Shown here piece by piece: positions 35,693 to 45,101 of a DNA stretch of 64,000 bases. The position numbers were made by a program, and so were the translations under genes. The first letter of the stretch is position 1. Each line of letters starts with the position of its first letter. Source of the DNA: Agrilactobacillus fermenti (GTDB lineage: Bacteria; Bacillota; Bacilli; Lactobacillales; Lactobacillaceae); the NCBI RefSeq assembly GCF_021030645.1, contig NZ_JACGCJ010000008.1:1-64000 (forward strand), in the 5' to 3' direction. The notes under the pieces are model-generated. The model was not told where the DNA came from. It was given only the letters and a program-made list of their open reading frames with translations, and searched no databases.

Positions 35693-38221
35693 ATGAATAC
35701 TTTAAAGGGTAGTATACGCGTAACAAGTGTGGGCTTATTTGCTGTTATCATATTTTTCTTATTAATTCTACTAGGTTCTAGTACACGCGTTCAGGCCGCG
35801 ACATCTGCAGATATCCCAACCAATATTCTTGATAAACTCAATAACAGTCAGACAAACCACCAACAAATGCTGCAAACGTCTGATTTAAATTCAGTATTAT
35901 CAAATAAAGTAATGCTTTTAGCGGCTGCAGCCCCAGCGACGATCGACCAATATCCTGGGTCACAGGGGTTATCTAAAATAGGGGAAGGTACGTTTATTGA
36001 CAAAGATCATTATTTTCGGCCGATATATACCAGCAGTACCAAAGTTTCCTATGTGGCTGATGCAAATTCAAATGTATCTTATACAGGTGATGATGGCTAT
36101 GGCGGCCAAAAAGGGAAAATGTTGCTGATCAGGCCAGCAAATAATAGTGTGACCACTTTTGGGGCAACTGTAACCTATACCAATGTTGGTCTTTATAATG
36201 GTAAGAACGTTACAATTAAAGCACATGTGATTTGTAATACCGATACAGCTGATCCATCCCGCGCAGGTGGCATTGGGGTCGATGGGACAAGTTTCTTATC
36301 TTTACGGATCCATAATTTTTCTACTAAGTGGCGCATTAATAGTGATGTTGCTTACTATGATGATAGTGGGAAGCCACTAACTATCTCCGGTTATTGGAAT
36401 TTTGGAACGATCAATAATTTGAAGAAATTATTGATTAATAAGCGTTATATCGATAAACTTTTTTATTTAAAACAATCCGGTTCAGATGCTAATAATGGCT
36501 ATCACATATTCTTTGACAATAGTATGGATCCAACCGGATTTTCAGGTGATCTAAAGGGTGGTTCTGATGGTGATGAAACCAAAATGACCGTCACTTACTC
36601 GAATCAGCCTGATTTTCAATATGGTTATGAATCGGTTGGAAAAGACACTGGAGGTAACACTGCAGCCGGAATCAACTTCGAATCTTCTGCTTTAACAAAT
36701 ATTGCCACACCTGATCCAGTAGCAGTTGGTCTAACAAATGACACACCGCTGACGAATACCCCTATTTTTCAAGTGAAGCAGACGGTTCCCTTTGAGAATA
36801 ATAGTGGTTATTACAGTGATTATAGCCTCAAAGACTCAGTACCTAATTATGTCACAGTTGATCCTAGCGGTGTAAAAGTTGAGTCGGTCGATGGACAAAA
36901 TGTTTCAAACTTGTTCAATATTAGCGTGCAGCAGAATCAAATTACGGCGACGGCCAAAGATGTGAGTCAAGCATCATTCTATAACCAATTGTATACCTTG
37001 GTTATTCCCGGAAAACTAAATATTAGTAACGATGATTGGCGTACGTTACCAACAACAACGATTAATGGTAAAAGTTACAAGACAATTGAAAATCAAGCAA
37101 CAGCCACGATCAATGGGGTTCAAGTGACAACCAACACTGCGAAAGCACAAGTTTCGATTCCGATTGGATCGTTCACGAATGTTAAACAGCAAAATCAAGT
37201 TTATACCGGTAATAATCCTTCAAGTCCAGAAAGTGATGACAGCAAGTGGACTATTTTACAAGCACTAAGCGATTTGAATGCGGGCGAAGTACCTGTCCGT
37301 TATCTTTTACAAGCGCAAGTGACCGGTGATTTAACACAATATACAAATGTGGGGATCCAGACAGACGAAAATAATACCAAGCATTTGAATCAAACAGGTG
37401 GTCTAGAAATAGCAACGGGTTCGCAAAGCAATTCACAATTAATGAACTTCTTGAATGCCCAATTATCGGTTTCTGCACAGTACCAAATCCAAAATGATAG
37501 CCATATTGACCCTGATGCTTGGCAGCCAGTGCCGATGGTCTCTTATAGTGCCGCTGATCCAAAAGGGGTTAATTTGAATCTTGGTTCGGACGTTAGTGTT
37601 AAGCCGGGTCAATATGTAGCCTTTAGATATATTGAGCGAGCCTTACCTACGAGTGACTGGGTGTTTAATCGGAACACAGATCCAGATGTGGGGAAGTATT
37701 TCTGGAATGATGCGACTTTTTCAGGGGATTATTTAACTGACGCTTCCACCTACCCAGATCAGTCTGCGCGCTTGCGGCTGTATTACACTACGACATCGAT
37801 CACGCAAGTCCCAAGCCTAATTGATTTTGGGAAGCATGTTGTGGGGTCACAGACAGCCTATTCGAATGAAAAAACAGCCGGTGCATTGGTTGTCAAGAGT
37901 GATGAACCAACCCCGACATTTGCCCTGAACGTTCAGTATAAAGATAATAATATGAGTAATAATGGCCAGCATTTGCAGGCCGATACTGGTGATATTATGT
38001 TCATCAAAAATCATGGTGGTGATTTTGTGCCTATCACGAATGGTTTTGTTTTGACGCGGCCAACAGGACAAACCGATAGCAGCGATAATGCCTATCAGGA
38101 TTATGACTTCACCTCACAAATACAACCAGGGGATTTTCAATTGAGAGCACAAAAGGCTTCACAAAAACTAGGGCAGTATAAAGGCGAGGTTGAATGGCAA
38201 ATTATTAAGTCAACACAATAA
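35693..38221 (+). CDS. Secreted WxL-like surface protein with degenerate WxL motifs
   Basis: This 842-residue secreted protein has a signal peptide at about 1-37 (ending RVQAA). Beta-rich domains follow, including a lectin-like region (about 95-300) and an adhesin-type isopeptide-like module (about 360-450, FQVKQTVPFEN ... LKDSVPNY). The last 140 residues have the WxL-domain layout (IDFGKHVVG ... YKGEVEWQI at the end), but the final motif reads WQI rather than WxL and the proximal tryptophan motif is replaced by PTFALNV. There is no LPxTG or membrane anchor. The start follows TTGGGGGAATAG. The position after the EPS genes suggests surface display alongside the polysaccharide. Confidence 0.78.
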   Translation: MNTLKGSIRVTSVGLFAVIIFFLLILLGSSTRVQAATSADIPTNILDKLNNSQTNHQQMLQTSDLNSVLSNKVMLLAAAAPATIDQYPGSQGLSKIGEGTFIDKDHYFRPIYTSSTKVSYVADANSNVSYTGDDGYGGQKGKMLLIRPANNSVTTFGATVTYTNVGLYNGKNVTIKAHVICNTDTADPSRAGGIGVDGTSFLSLRIHNFSTKWRINSDVAYYDDSGKPLTISGYWNFGTINNLKKLLINKRYIDKLFYLKQSGSDANNGYHIFFDNSMDPTGFSGDLKGGSDGDETKMTVTYSNQPDFQYGYESVGKDTGGNTAAGINFESSALTNIATPDPVAVGLTNDTPLTNTPIFQVKQTVPFENNSGYYSDYSLKDSVPNYVTVDPSGVKVESVDGQNVSNLFNISVQQNQITATAKDVSQASFYNQLYTLVIPGKLNISNDDWRTLPTTTINGKSYKTIENQATATINGVQVTTNTAKAQVSIPIGSFTNVKQQNQVYTGNNPSSPESDDSKWTILQALSDLNAGEVPVRYLLQAQVTGDLTQYTNVGIQTDENNTKHLNQTGGLEIATGSQSNSQLMNFLNAQLSVSAQYQIQNDSHIDPDAWQPVPMVSYSAADPKGVNLNLGSDVSVKPGQYVAFRYIERALPTSDWVFNRNTDPDVGKYFWNDATFSGDYLTDASTYPDQSARLRLYYTTTSITQVPSLIDFGKHVVGSQTAYSNEKTAGALVVKSDEPTPTFALNVQYKDNNMSNNGQHLQADTGDIMFIKNHGGDFVPITNGFVLTRPTGQTDSSDNAYQDYDFTSQIQPGDFQLRAQKASQKLGQYKGEVEWQIIKSTQ

Positions 38222-38270
38222 TGTTGTCACGTGCGTAGGTCATCAAAGGAAAACGCATCGTTTAAAACTA

Positions 38271-38320
38271 AAAACAGCTAACACAAAATGATTGTTCGTT
38301 TCATGTTAGCTGTTTTTTTA
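38271..38320. terminator. Bidirectional terminator
   Basis: AAAAACAGCTAACA pairs with TGTTAGCTGTTTTTTT. It lies between the converging WxL-like and ABC transporter genes. Confidence 0.88.
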
Positions 38321-38338
38321 TATTTGACCATAACCTAT

Positions 38339-39037
38339 CTATCTTAACGTCAACTTGCCGTCTTCGATTTCATAGATTTTGTCAACTAGATCCAACACGC
38401 GTTCATCATGGGTCACCATGATTGCAGCTTTATGATTGGTATGGGTCTCTTGGGCGAGCATTTCAACGACTTGTCGACCGCGCGTAGAGTCTAGACTAGC
38501 GGTAGGTTCGTCAGCCAAAATGATGGCGGGATCATTGATGAAGGCCCGGGCGATGGCAACCCGTTGGCGTTCACCACCAGATAGTTGGCCAGGCAGGTTG
38601 TCTAGGCGATGACGTAAGCCCAAGTGATCTAAGAGGTTGACAATATCTTGATCACTGACCTTAAGTTTAGCCAGCTTAGTGACGTAACGGAGCTGATCTT
38701 CGACTGTCAAGTAGGGGATCAACTCGGAGTTTTGAAAAATAAAGCCAATTTCTTTTTGCCGTAATTGGGTTCGTGCTTTGGCACTAAGTTCGGTCACTTC
38801 TTGACCAGCAAGGGTAATTCGCCCTTCGGATGGGGTCAGGAGTGCACCGGCGATGGAAAGCAAGGTACTCTTACCAGCACCGCTAGGGCCAACGATTGCA
38901 GCAAATTCACCTGGTTTGACGGAAAGACTGACATCTTTTAAGACTTCAATTTTACTTTGACCATCTTGATAATATTTGATGACATGGTTCATGCTTAAGC
39001 TATTTGTAGTTTGAATATCTTGATTCATTGTTTTCAT
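38339..39037 (-). CDS. ABC transporter ATP-binding protein (LolD/MacB type)
   Basis: This 232-residue ATPase energises the FtsX-type permease encoded just upstream. It has Walker A GPSGAGKST, the Q-loop (GFIFQNSEL), the signature LSGGERQRVAIARA, Walker B IILADEPTASLD and an H-loop VTHDERV. The ATG follows GGAGGTAACGCC and overlaps the permease stop, so the two are translationally coupled. Related pairs with adjacent two-component systems often respond to cell-envelope stress. Confidence 0.95.
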   Translation of the reverse strand: MKTMNQDIQTTNSLSMNHVIKYYQDGQSKIEVLKDVSLSVKPGEFAAIVGPSGAGKSTLLSIAGALLTPSEGRITLAGQEVTELSAKARTQLRQKEIGFIFQNSELIPYLTVEDQLRYVTKLAKLKVSDQDIVNLLDHLGLRHRLDNLPGQLSGGERQRVAIARAFINDPAIILADEPTASLDSTRGRQVVEMLAQETHTNHKAAIMVTHDERVLDLVDKIYEIEDGKLTLR

Positions 39038-40110
39038 TAGGCGTTACCTCCAATGGCACTGACGGGATCAACTTTGGCAATTTTAACAAGGGATACAAGT
39101 GAACTGATGACGGCGACAACGATAAAGATACCGGCCGTGAAGGCGATGGTTGAGCCACCCATGATGAATGGCATCCCACTTGGCATGACGTAACTGAGGC
39201 CGAAGATAACGAGACTACCGATGGCAATGGCGCCAAGTGTGATCAGACCAATTTCATAGATCAAGTTCCGAGCGAGGTAACTGGTTGATGTCCCGATGGC
39301 TTTTAACGTGCCGAACTCTCTTAGTTTTTGAATGGTAATGACATAGAAGAAGACCGCTAGAACCACGATGGAGATGACATATAAGAACGTGATCATCATG
39401 GTCAAAGAGCCACTTTCAGCAGAATGTCCCGGAATGTTGTCGATAATCGTTGCTTTAGCTGACTTGGTAAAGCCAGTCAAGTCTAGATTGCTGGCATTAC
39501 TTTTAGTGGCGACTGTATTGTAAGTCAAACCTTGGGCCATTTGCGGACTGATTGTTTGGTAGAGCTTAGTGGACATGTAGACTACCGGCGTATGGGCGTA
39601 GGAAAGATTATTAACGAAACCAATAATTTTCATGTTCTTACCAGAAATACTATCTTTGAGGACACTGCCGACTTTATAGCCGTTTTCCTTTAATTTATCG
39701 CTGACGATGATGCCGTTTTTTTGATTGCTTAAAGTTTTGCCATTGGTGGCTGTAGGTACAAAGCTGCTGTTGGCATTCATAGCAAAGTAGGCCACGTCCG
39801 TTTTCTTATCAGCATTATTTTTAGTTTGGACGGTGGTTTGTTGGACGTTCATTGCGGTACCACCGACTTGATCCTGAATTTTCTTGGCATCAGCCGTTGA
39901 AATTTTAGATCGGTTAAGTCGATTTTCAGAGCCCTTTTGTAAAACAAAGGTTTCGGCCGGGCTTTTTTCTAATGCGGAAGTGGTGTCGTTGGTCAGCCCA
40001 TTAGCCAATCCGGTAATGAAGAGTACCAAGAAAATGATCAAAAAGATAATTAAACCCACGAGACCATATCTTAATTTTTGTTGTTTTAATTCTCTTAAAG
40101 CAAGAAACAT
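39037..40110 (-). CDS. ABC transporter permease, FtsX/MacB family
   Basis: This 357-residue permease has TM1 at about 17-37, a large extracytoplasmic domain (about 40-225) and three C-terminal helices (about 235-345). This is the typical four-helix layout of FtsX-like exporters or mechanotransmission proteins. The N-terminus MFLALRELKQQKLRYGL is typical. It heads a two-gene operon with the ATPase and is probably controlled by the neighbouring response regulator through the direct repeats at 40228-40256. Confidence 0.92.
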   Translation of the reverse strand: MFLALRELKQQKLRYGLVGLIIFLIIFLVLFITGLANGLTNDTTSALEKSPAETFVLQKGSENRLNRSKISTADAKKIQDQVGGTAMNVQQTTVQTKNNADKKTDVAYFAMNANSSFVPTATNGKTLSNQKNGIIVSDKLKENGYKVGSVLKDSISGKNMKIIGFVNNLSYAHTPVVYMSTKLYQTISPQMAQGLTYNTVATKSNASNLDLTGFTKSAKATIIDNIPGHSAESGSLTMMITFLYVISIVVLAVFFYVITIQKLREFGTLKAIGTSTSYLARNLIYEIGLITLGAIAIGSLVIFGLSYVMPSGMPFIMGGSTIAFTAGIFIVVAVISSLVSLVKIAKVDPVSAIGGNA

Positions 40111-40209
40111 AACAATTCCCCCTATATATTGAATCCAATGATAACCAAGCTGCGTTTGACTGGTTGGTTTGTGCCATGCTTAGTTCACGTTTTCGCTTGG
40201 CCTTCGATG

Positions 40210-40256
40210 ATTCTAATATAACGGGGGAATGTTAACTGAATATGAACGAAATGTTA
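40210..40256 (-). promoter_or_regulatory. Response-regulator-type direct repeats and -10 box before the ABC operon
   Basis: Three 7-base units lie exactly 11 bases apart: AATGTTA (40228-40234), AATATGA (40239-40245) and AATGTTA (40250-40256) as read on the plus strand. Reading toward the permease gene these are TAACATT, TCATATT and TAACATT, followed by candidate -10 boxes TATATT (40215-40220) and TAGAAT (40210-40215). One-helical-turn spacing is typical of OmpR-family binding sites, and they occupy the place of a -35 box. Confidence 0.6.
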
Positions 40257-40263
40257 CAAGTTG

Positions 40264-41646
40264 TCACTTTTGCGGAAATTTCACCGTAAAGGTGGTCCCG
40301 GCAGCTTTTGTGCTGGAGACAATTAATTGGCCATGATGGAGCTGAATGACTTTATAGGCGATGGCGAGCCCTAGGCCACTATGATTGCGAGCCGCGCGGG
40401 ATTGATCCGATTGATAAAAGCGGTCAAAGATCTTTTGTTGCTCATTGGCTGAGATTGGGGGGCCAAAGTTGGTGATCGCCACAGCAATTGCATTGGCGGT
40501 CGTCGTTAATTGAACGACAATGTCACTCGCAGCTGGCGCGTAACGGATCGCGTTAGTCAGCAGATTCTGCCAAACTTGAAATAGTAAATCCTGATTACCC
40601 GTGATCGTCGCCTTTTTTAAGCGGGCATCCACGAAAAGATCTTTTTCATCTAATTGATAGGAAAAGGTTCGAATAACTTCACGTAGTTGCTGATCTAGCT
40701 CAATGGCTTGCTGAAAGTCCAAAGTAGCTTCTTGATCTAGAGTTGCTAACAATAGGAGGTTTTTCGTTAAAGCTGAGAGCCGTTTGGTTTCAGAGCGGAT
40801 GATTTCAACAGCTTGTGCTTTCTGCTGGGGACTGATTTTCGCATCGGCCAACTGGTCAGCGTAGCCATTTAAAGCGGCTAGAGGGGATTGTAAGTCGTGG
40901 GAGACATTAGCCACAAATTCATTACGGCTGCGCTCTACTTGCGCTAATTGCTGTGTCATAGTTTTGAAACTAGTGGTTAATTGACCAATTTCATCGCTGC
41001 CATGGTCGGCCAAATGAACTTGAAAGTCGCCGCTAGCAATGTGACTGGTTGCCTGTGTCAGTTGCTTGAGCGGATGAACTAGTCGCCGTTCAGCCACGAT
41101 GATCAATAGGAAAAGGCCTAGAAGACTGCTGATCACACCGATCAACACAAGATAGCCGCGGAGTTCACCAAACTGGGCATTGGCATTAGGTCGAATGAAG
41201 AGGGCTTGCTTATTTTTTAAAGGAACACCGATCGTATTATGGATATCATTGGCAAAAAAGCCGGTGATGAGTGGGCCGTGGTCATACTGACGAATCCCAT
41301 GATAAACATGACCAGATTGGACTTGTTCACGGGCACTGGCATTAAGCTGAGCAATGCGAAAGGGTTCACCGTAATAGTGGGGCTGGGCTTTGTTCGTATA
41401 AACAGCTAAATCATAACCAGTTTTGGCAACACTTTTAAGATAATTCGGACCTTCATTTTTAGGAAGGTGGTTATAAAAGCGTTGGACATTTTTAGCGATG
41501 GCAGTTATTTTAGCATCATTTTTGGGCTTTAGGACGTGATGATAGTATTGATTGGCTACCAAGAAACCAATGCCAAAACTAAAAATCAAAATGAGACAGG
41601 TCCACATAATAACTTTGTGGGAAAGACTGCGTTTAAATATGCTCAT
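40264..41646 (-). CDS. Sensor histidine kinase
   Basis: This 460-residue membrane sensor has TM1 at about 11-31, an extracytoplasmic domain at about 32-163, TM2 at about 164-185 and HAMP at about 186-238. The HisKA domain has phospho-acceptor His250 in FVANVSHDLQSP. The ATPase domain has LLTNAIRYAP and HSGLGLAIAYKV. Its start overlaps the regulator gene's end by 4 bases, so the pair is coupled. The probable output is the ABC exporter downstream. The signal is unknown. Confidence 0.94.
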   Translation of the reverse strand: MSIFKRSLSHKVIMWTCLILIFSFGIGFLVANQYYHHVLKPKNDAKITAIAKNVQRFYNHLPKNEGPNYLKSVAKTGYDLAVYTNKAQPHYYGEPFRIAQLNASAREQVQSGHVYHGIRQYDHGPLITGFFANDIHNTIGVPLKNKQALFIRPNANAQFGELRGYLVLIGVISSLLGLFLLIIVAERRLVHPLKQLTQATSHIASGDFQVHLADHGSDEIGQLTTSFKTMTQQLAQVERSRNEFVANVSHDLQSPLAALNGYADQLADAKISPQQKAQAVEIIRSETKRLSALTKNLLLLATLDQEATLDFQQAIELDQQLREVIRTFSYQLDEKDLFVDARLKKATITGNQDLLFQVWQNLLTNAIRYAPAASDIVVQLTTTANAIAVAITNFGPPISANEQQKIFDRFYQSDQSRAARNHSGLGLAIAYKVIQLHHGQLIVSSTKAAGTTFTVKFPQK

Positions 41647-42317
41647 CCCTGCACCTCGAGGCGATAACCTAAGCCTCTAACAGTAACGATACGCACAGTT
41701 TGATCATCGGCAAGATGATCGCGCAGCCGTTTGATATGGACATCTACGGTACGGTCAGAGCCTTCGTAATCTGCCCCCCAAATGTTAGTCAGTAATTGAT
41801 CCCGGTTAAAAATCTGATTGGGATGTTGCGCTAAACTTTCTAACACTTCAAACTCTTTACGGGGCAAGAACAACTCTTGATCTCCCTTGGTCAGACTGTA
41901 GTTATTGATATCTAAAACCAAGTCGCCCACGGTAAGCTTTGTTTGGGTATCACCTTGGTAACGGCGGAAAAGAGCCTGCATTTTAAATAGTAATTCACGG
42001 ATATCAAAGGGTTTCGTTAAATAGTCATCAGCCCCAGCTTCATAACCTTGCTGTTTATCAAAAATATCACTTTTAGCGGTCAAAATTAAAATAGGCAGTT
42101 CCTTTTTTTGCGTGCGGATGACTTTGGTGACAGCGAAGCCATCTTTTTTTGGCATCATAACATCTAGAATAGCCATATCGATCGGTTCTTGCGTGCCAAC
42201 TTGAACGGCTTGGGCGCCATCATTGGCTGTCAAGACGGTATAACCCTGCTCAGATAGCTGCTTTTTGACCAATAAGCGGAGGTCAGCGTTGTCGTCGGCA
42301 ATTAAAATTGTTCTCAT
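41643..42317 (-). CDS. OmpR-family response regulator
   Basis: This 224-residue regulator has a receiver domain (about 1-118) with acidic pocket DD (8-9), phospho-acceptor Asp52 in LDVMMPKKDG and Lys in LTKPFD. The winged-helix DNA-binding domain (about 130-222) has RTVDVHIKRLRDHL and VRGLGYRLE. The start follows CAGGAGGAAAAAT. Its promoter lies next to PurBox-like sites shared with the divergent purine operon. Confidence 0.95.
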   Translation of the reverse strand: MRTILIADDNADLRLLVKKQLSEQGYTVLTANDGAQAVQVGTQEPIDMAILDVMMPKKDGFAVTKVIRTQKKELPILILTAKSDIFDKQQGYEAGADDYLTKPFDIRELLFKMQALFRRYQGDTQTKLTVGDLVLDINNYSLTKGDQELFLPRKEFEVLESLAQHPNQIFNRDQLLTNIWGADYEGSDRTVDVHIKRLRDHLADDQTVRIVTVRGLGYRLEVQG

Positions 42318-42370
42318 ATTTTTCCTCCTGAGGGGATCGTGGATTTATGTAGGACAGTAATGATGCTTAA

Positions 42371-42399
42371 AGTATAGCGATAATCGGGTATTTTAACAA
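42371..42399 (-). promoter_or_regulatory. Promoter of the two-component system
   Basis: On the minus strand TTGTTA (42394-42399) and TATACT (42371-42376) are separated by 17 bases. A PurBox-like site abuts its upstream edge. Confidence 0.6.
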
Positions 42400-42400
42400 A

Positions 42401-42440
42401 ACACGAACATTATAATTAAATTAATGTAATAATGTTTGTA
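42401..42440. promoter_or_regulatory. Paired PurBox-like sites (PurR operator)
   Basis: ACACGAACATTA (42401-42412) and an inverted partner ATAATGTTTGT (42429-42439) resemble inverted PurBoxes (consensus core CCGAACWWT), at about 11/13 and 10/13 matches. They lie between the divergent -35 boxes at 42394-42399 and 42448-42453. A third, direct copy, ACACAAACATTA, is at 42481-42492 after the purE -10. PurR of Gram-positive bacteria binds such sites in response to PRPP; the purR gene is not in the window. Confidence 0.65.
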
Positions 42441-42447
42441 AAAACTA

Positions 42448-42476
42448 TTGACAATTATTAAGTTGACCTTTAGACT
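42448..42476 (+). promoter_or_regulatory. Purine operon promoter
   Basis: A perfect TTGACA (42448-42453), a 17-base spacer and TAGACT (42471-42476) lie just downstream of the inverted PurBox-like pair and 30 bases before purE. Confidence 0.7.
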
Positions 42477-42506
42477 GAAAACACAAACATTAGAAAAGAG
42501 GTCGTG

Positions 42507-42998
42507 ATGGTGGTATCTGTTGCAATTGTGATGGGATCAAAGTCTGACTGGGATACGATGAAATTGGCAGCCGAACAATTAACTGAACTTGGTGTGCCAT
42601 TTTCTAAGCAAGTTATCTCAGCCCACCGAATGCCCGATGAAATGATGGATTTTGCGGATAAGGCTCGTGATAATGGGCTTAAAGTGATTATTGCCGGTGC
42701 TGGGGGTGCGGCACATTTACCCGGGATGATCGCGGCAAAGACTACGTTGCCAGTGATCGGGGTACCAATAAAAACACGAACATTAAATGGCCTGGATTCG
42801 TTGCTGTCCATCGTACAAATGCCGGCAGGTGTGCCAGTCGCAACCGTAGCGATCGGTTCGGCAGGCGCCCGCAATGCAGCGCTATTGGCTGCCTCAATTT
42901 TAAGTGTGACGGATACAGCTCTTACCCAGCGCCTACTTGAATTTCGTCAGACCCAACATCAATCCTCAGTAGAAAGCAGTGAGCAGCTTGTTGAATAA
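42507..42998 (+). CDS. purE: N5-carboxyaminoimidazole ribonucleotide mutase
   Basis: PurE (163 residues, class I) moves the carboxylate of N5-CAIR to give CAIR. Family motifs are [27 protein letters not shown] and [17 protein letters not shown] 42507 follows AAAGAGGTC; a GTG lies one codon upstream. It is first in the operon and overlaps purK by 20 bases. The codons for KTRTLN contain a 15-base exact copy of the upstream PurBox-like site. Confidence 0.96.
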   Translation: MVVSVAIVMGSKSDWDTMKLAAEQLTELGVPFSKQVISAHRMPDEMMDFADKARDNGLKVIIAGAGGAAHLPGMIAAKTTLPVIGVPIKTRTLNGLDSLLSIVQMPAGVPVATVAIGSAGARNAALLAASILSVTDTALTQRLLEFRQTQHQSSVESSEQLVE

Positions 42999-44133
42999 TG
43001 ATGTGATTTTACCGCCTGCTACCATTGGAATTATCGGTGGCGGTCAACTTGGTCAAATGCTGGCTTTAAGTGCTAAAAGTATGGGCTACAAAGTGGGCAT
43101 TCTGGATCCAACACCAGATGCACCCGCAGCTCAAGTCAGCGACTTTCAAATCGTGGCTGCCTATGAAGACCAAGCTGCTATGGATGAACTGATCCAGCGT
43201 TGTGATGTCTTGACTTATGAGTTTGAAAATGTTGCTACGACAACTCTTAAGTCACTTTCAAGCCGACAATTGCCCCAAGGTGTTGACCTATTAGCTATTA
43301 CATCTGACCGGTTAAATGAAAAGAATTTTTTACGCCAACATCAGTTACCCACGGTTGCCTTTGCGGCTGTGAATGATGACCATAGTTTTGAAGCGGCTGT
43401 CAGGTCTGTTGGTTTGCCCGCAATTTTGAAAACAACGAGTGGCGGCTATGATGGGCATGGTCAAGTTGATATTAATACAGCTCGTGATTATGCAGCTGCC
43501 CAGGAACTGTATACCCAAACACCTTGTATTTTAGAAGCGCGGTTAGATTTTACTAAAGAGGTCTCAGTTATGGTGACCCGTACAGTAACAGGGAACGTTC
43601 GTGTTTTTCCGCTTTCAGAAAATCAGCATTCGGCTCACATTTTGCATCGCAGCATTGTCCCTGCCCGCGTATCATCTGAGATCGTGCAGCAAGTGGTTCA
43701 AGCGGCCACCACGATTGCCAAAGGGTTAGAGCTGCGCGGTGTTTTAGGTATCGAATTTTTCGTGACTGAAGCCAATCAACTGGTAGTCAACGAACTCGCG
43801 CCACGGCCCCATAATTCTGGTCATTATAGTATTGAAGCCTGCAATGTTTCTCAATTTGAAGCCCACATTCGCAGTATTTGTGGGTTGCCGATTCCAGAAA
43901 TTCGGCAAATACAACCAGCTGTAATGTTTAATCTGTTGGGTGAAGAGTTAAGTCTTGCCCGGCAGCAATTACCACAGCACCCAGAGTGGCATTTTCATGA
44001 CTACGGCAAAGCAGAGATTCGGCCGCAACGCAAACTAGGTCATGTGACGATTCTAGGGCCAGAACTCAGTCCCTTGATCACAGCTGCTTTAGCATTTGAA
44101 AAACAAGATAAAGGAGTGCCAAACGTTGACTAA
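42979..44133 (+). CDS. purK: N5-carboxyaminoimidazole ribonucleotide synthase
   Basis: PurK (about 384 residues) is an ATP-grasp enzyme that makes N5-CAIR from AIR, bicarbonate and ATP. It shows [25 protein letters not shown], the [10 protein letters not shown] loop and the C-terminal [15 protein letters not shown]. The start is not certain: GTG 42979 and TTGs at 42988 and 42991 all lie inside the end of purE, without a strong site. The stop overlaps the purC start. Confidence 0.95.
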   Translation: MSSLLNNDVILPPATIGIIGGGQLGQMLALSAKSMGYKVGILDPTPDAPAAQVSDFQIVAAYEDQAAMDELIQRCDVLTYEFENVATTTLKSLSSRQLPQGVDLLAITSDRLNEKNFLRQHQLPTVAFAAVNDDHSFEAAVRSVGLPAILKTTSGGYDGHGQVDINTARDYAAAQELYTQTPCILEARLDFTKEVSVMVTRTVTGNVRVFPLSENQHSAHILHRSIVPARVSSEIVQQVVQAATTIAKGLELRGVLGIEFFVTEANQLVVNELAPRPHNSGHYSIEACNVSQFEAHIRSICGLPIPEIRQIQPAVMFNLLGEELSLARQQLPQHPEWHFHDYGKAEIRPQRKLGHVTILGPELSPLITAALAFEKQDKGVPNVD

Positions 44134-44860
44134 GACAGAATTACTATATGAAGGTAAAGCTAAAAAAATCTATGCCACTGAAGATCCTGAGGTTATTTTA
44201 GCGGTCTATAAGGATCAAGCCACGGCGCTAAATGGCAAAAAGAAGGTCAATGTGGCCCATAAAGGGACGTTGAATAATCAGATCACGAGTCATTTATTCA
44301 ATTATTTAAAGGCCAACGGGGTTGCCTCACACTTCATTAAGCAGGTTTCAGCGACAGAACAATTGCTACATAAAGTTAAAATGATTCCCTTAGAAGTAGT
44401 TTTGCGTAACTTGGCTTCTGGGCATTTCGAAACCAAATTCGCGGTACCGCACCTAATGCAATTTAATCGGCCTATCGTGGAATTTTATTACAAAAGTGAT
44501 GCGTTAGATGATCCCTTTATCAACGATGCGCAGATCTTGGCGTTGGAGATTGCCACTGAAGCACAAATTGAAGCTTTGAAAACCAAAGCCCTATTAGTTA
44601 ATCAAGTTTTGAAACAATTATTCGATCAATTGGGGATCACACTAGTGGATTTCAAACTGGAATTTGGTTTGACTAGTTCAGGAGAGATCCTTTTGGCTGA
44701 TGAGCTGTCCCCAGATAATATGCGCTTGTTGGATAAAAAAACCCAGCAGTCCTTAGATAAAGATATTTTTCGCAAGGGGTTAGGGGATATGATCCCAGCC
44801 TATCAGGAAGTCTTACATCGTATTGAAGATAAGGAGCAAAATGCCAATGTACTTAGCTAA
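44126..44860 (+). CDS. purC: SAICAR synthetase
   Basis: PurC (244 residues) couples CAIR with aspartate using ATP. It shows ELLYEGKAKKIYAT at the start, VVLRNLASGHF and LADELSPDNMRLLD. TTG 44126 is chosen because AAAGGAG lies 9 bases upstream and the protein then has family length; the frame is open 10 codons further up. It overlaps purK by 8 bases and purS by about 20. Confidence 0.96.
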   Translation: MTKTELLYEGKAKKIYATEDPEVILAVYKDQATALNGKKKVNVAHKGTLNNQITSHLFNYLKANGVASHFIKQVSATEQLLHKVKMIPLEVVLRNLASGHFETKFAVPHLMQFNRPIVEFYYKSDALDDPFINDAQILALEIATEAQIEALKTKALLVNQVLKQLFDQLGITLVDFKLEFGLTSSGEILLADELSPDNMRLLDKKTQQSLDKDIFRKGLGDMIPAYQEVLHRIEDKEQNANVLS

Positions 44861-45101
44861 AATCTATGTGACTTATAAACCTTCGATTCTTGATCCCAAG
44901 GGCGAGAGCATCAAAGCGGCTCTACATCGGATGGACTATTCACAAGTTGAAAATGTCACCATGGGCAAATATTTTGAATTGCAGCTTGCGGCAGATACGA
45001 AAGATGTTGATGCCGTTGTGAAAGCCTTATGTGACCAATTGTTAGTCAACGTCAATATGGAAACCTATCGTTACGAAATCGAAGAAGTGGAGATGGCCTA
45101 A
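44841..45101 (+). CDS. purS: FGAM synthetase subunit PurS
   Basis: PurS (86 residues, or 84 from the ATG at 44847) is the small subunit of the three-part formylglycinamidine ribonucleotide synthetase and bridges PurQ to PurL. It shows [15 protein letters not shown] and a C-terminal [13 protein letters not shown] ends 4 bases before ATG 44841 and 10 before ATG 44847; either may be used. The stop overlaps the purQ start. Confidence 0.93.
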   Translation: MPMYLAKIYVTYKPSILDPKGESIKAALHRMDYSQVENVTMGKYFELQLAADTKDVDAVVKALCDQLLVNVNMETYRYEIEEVEMA

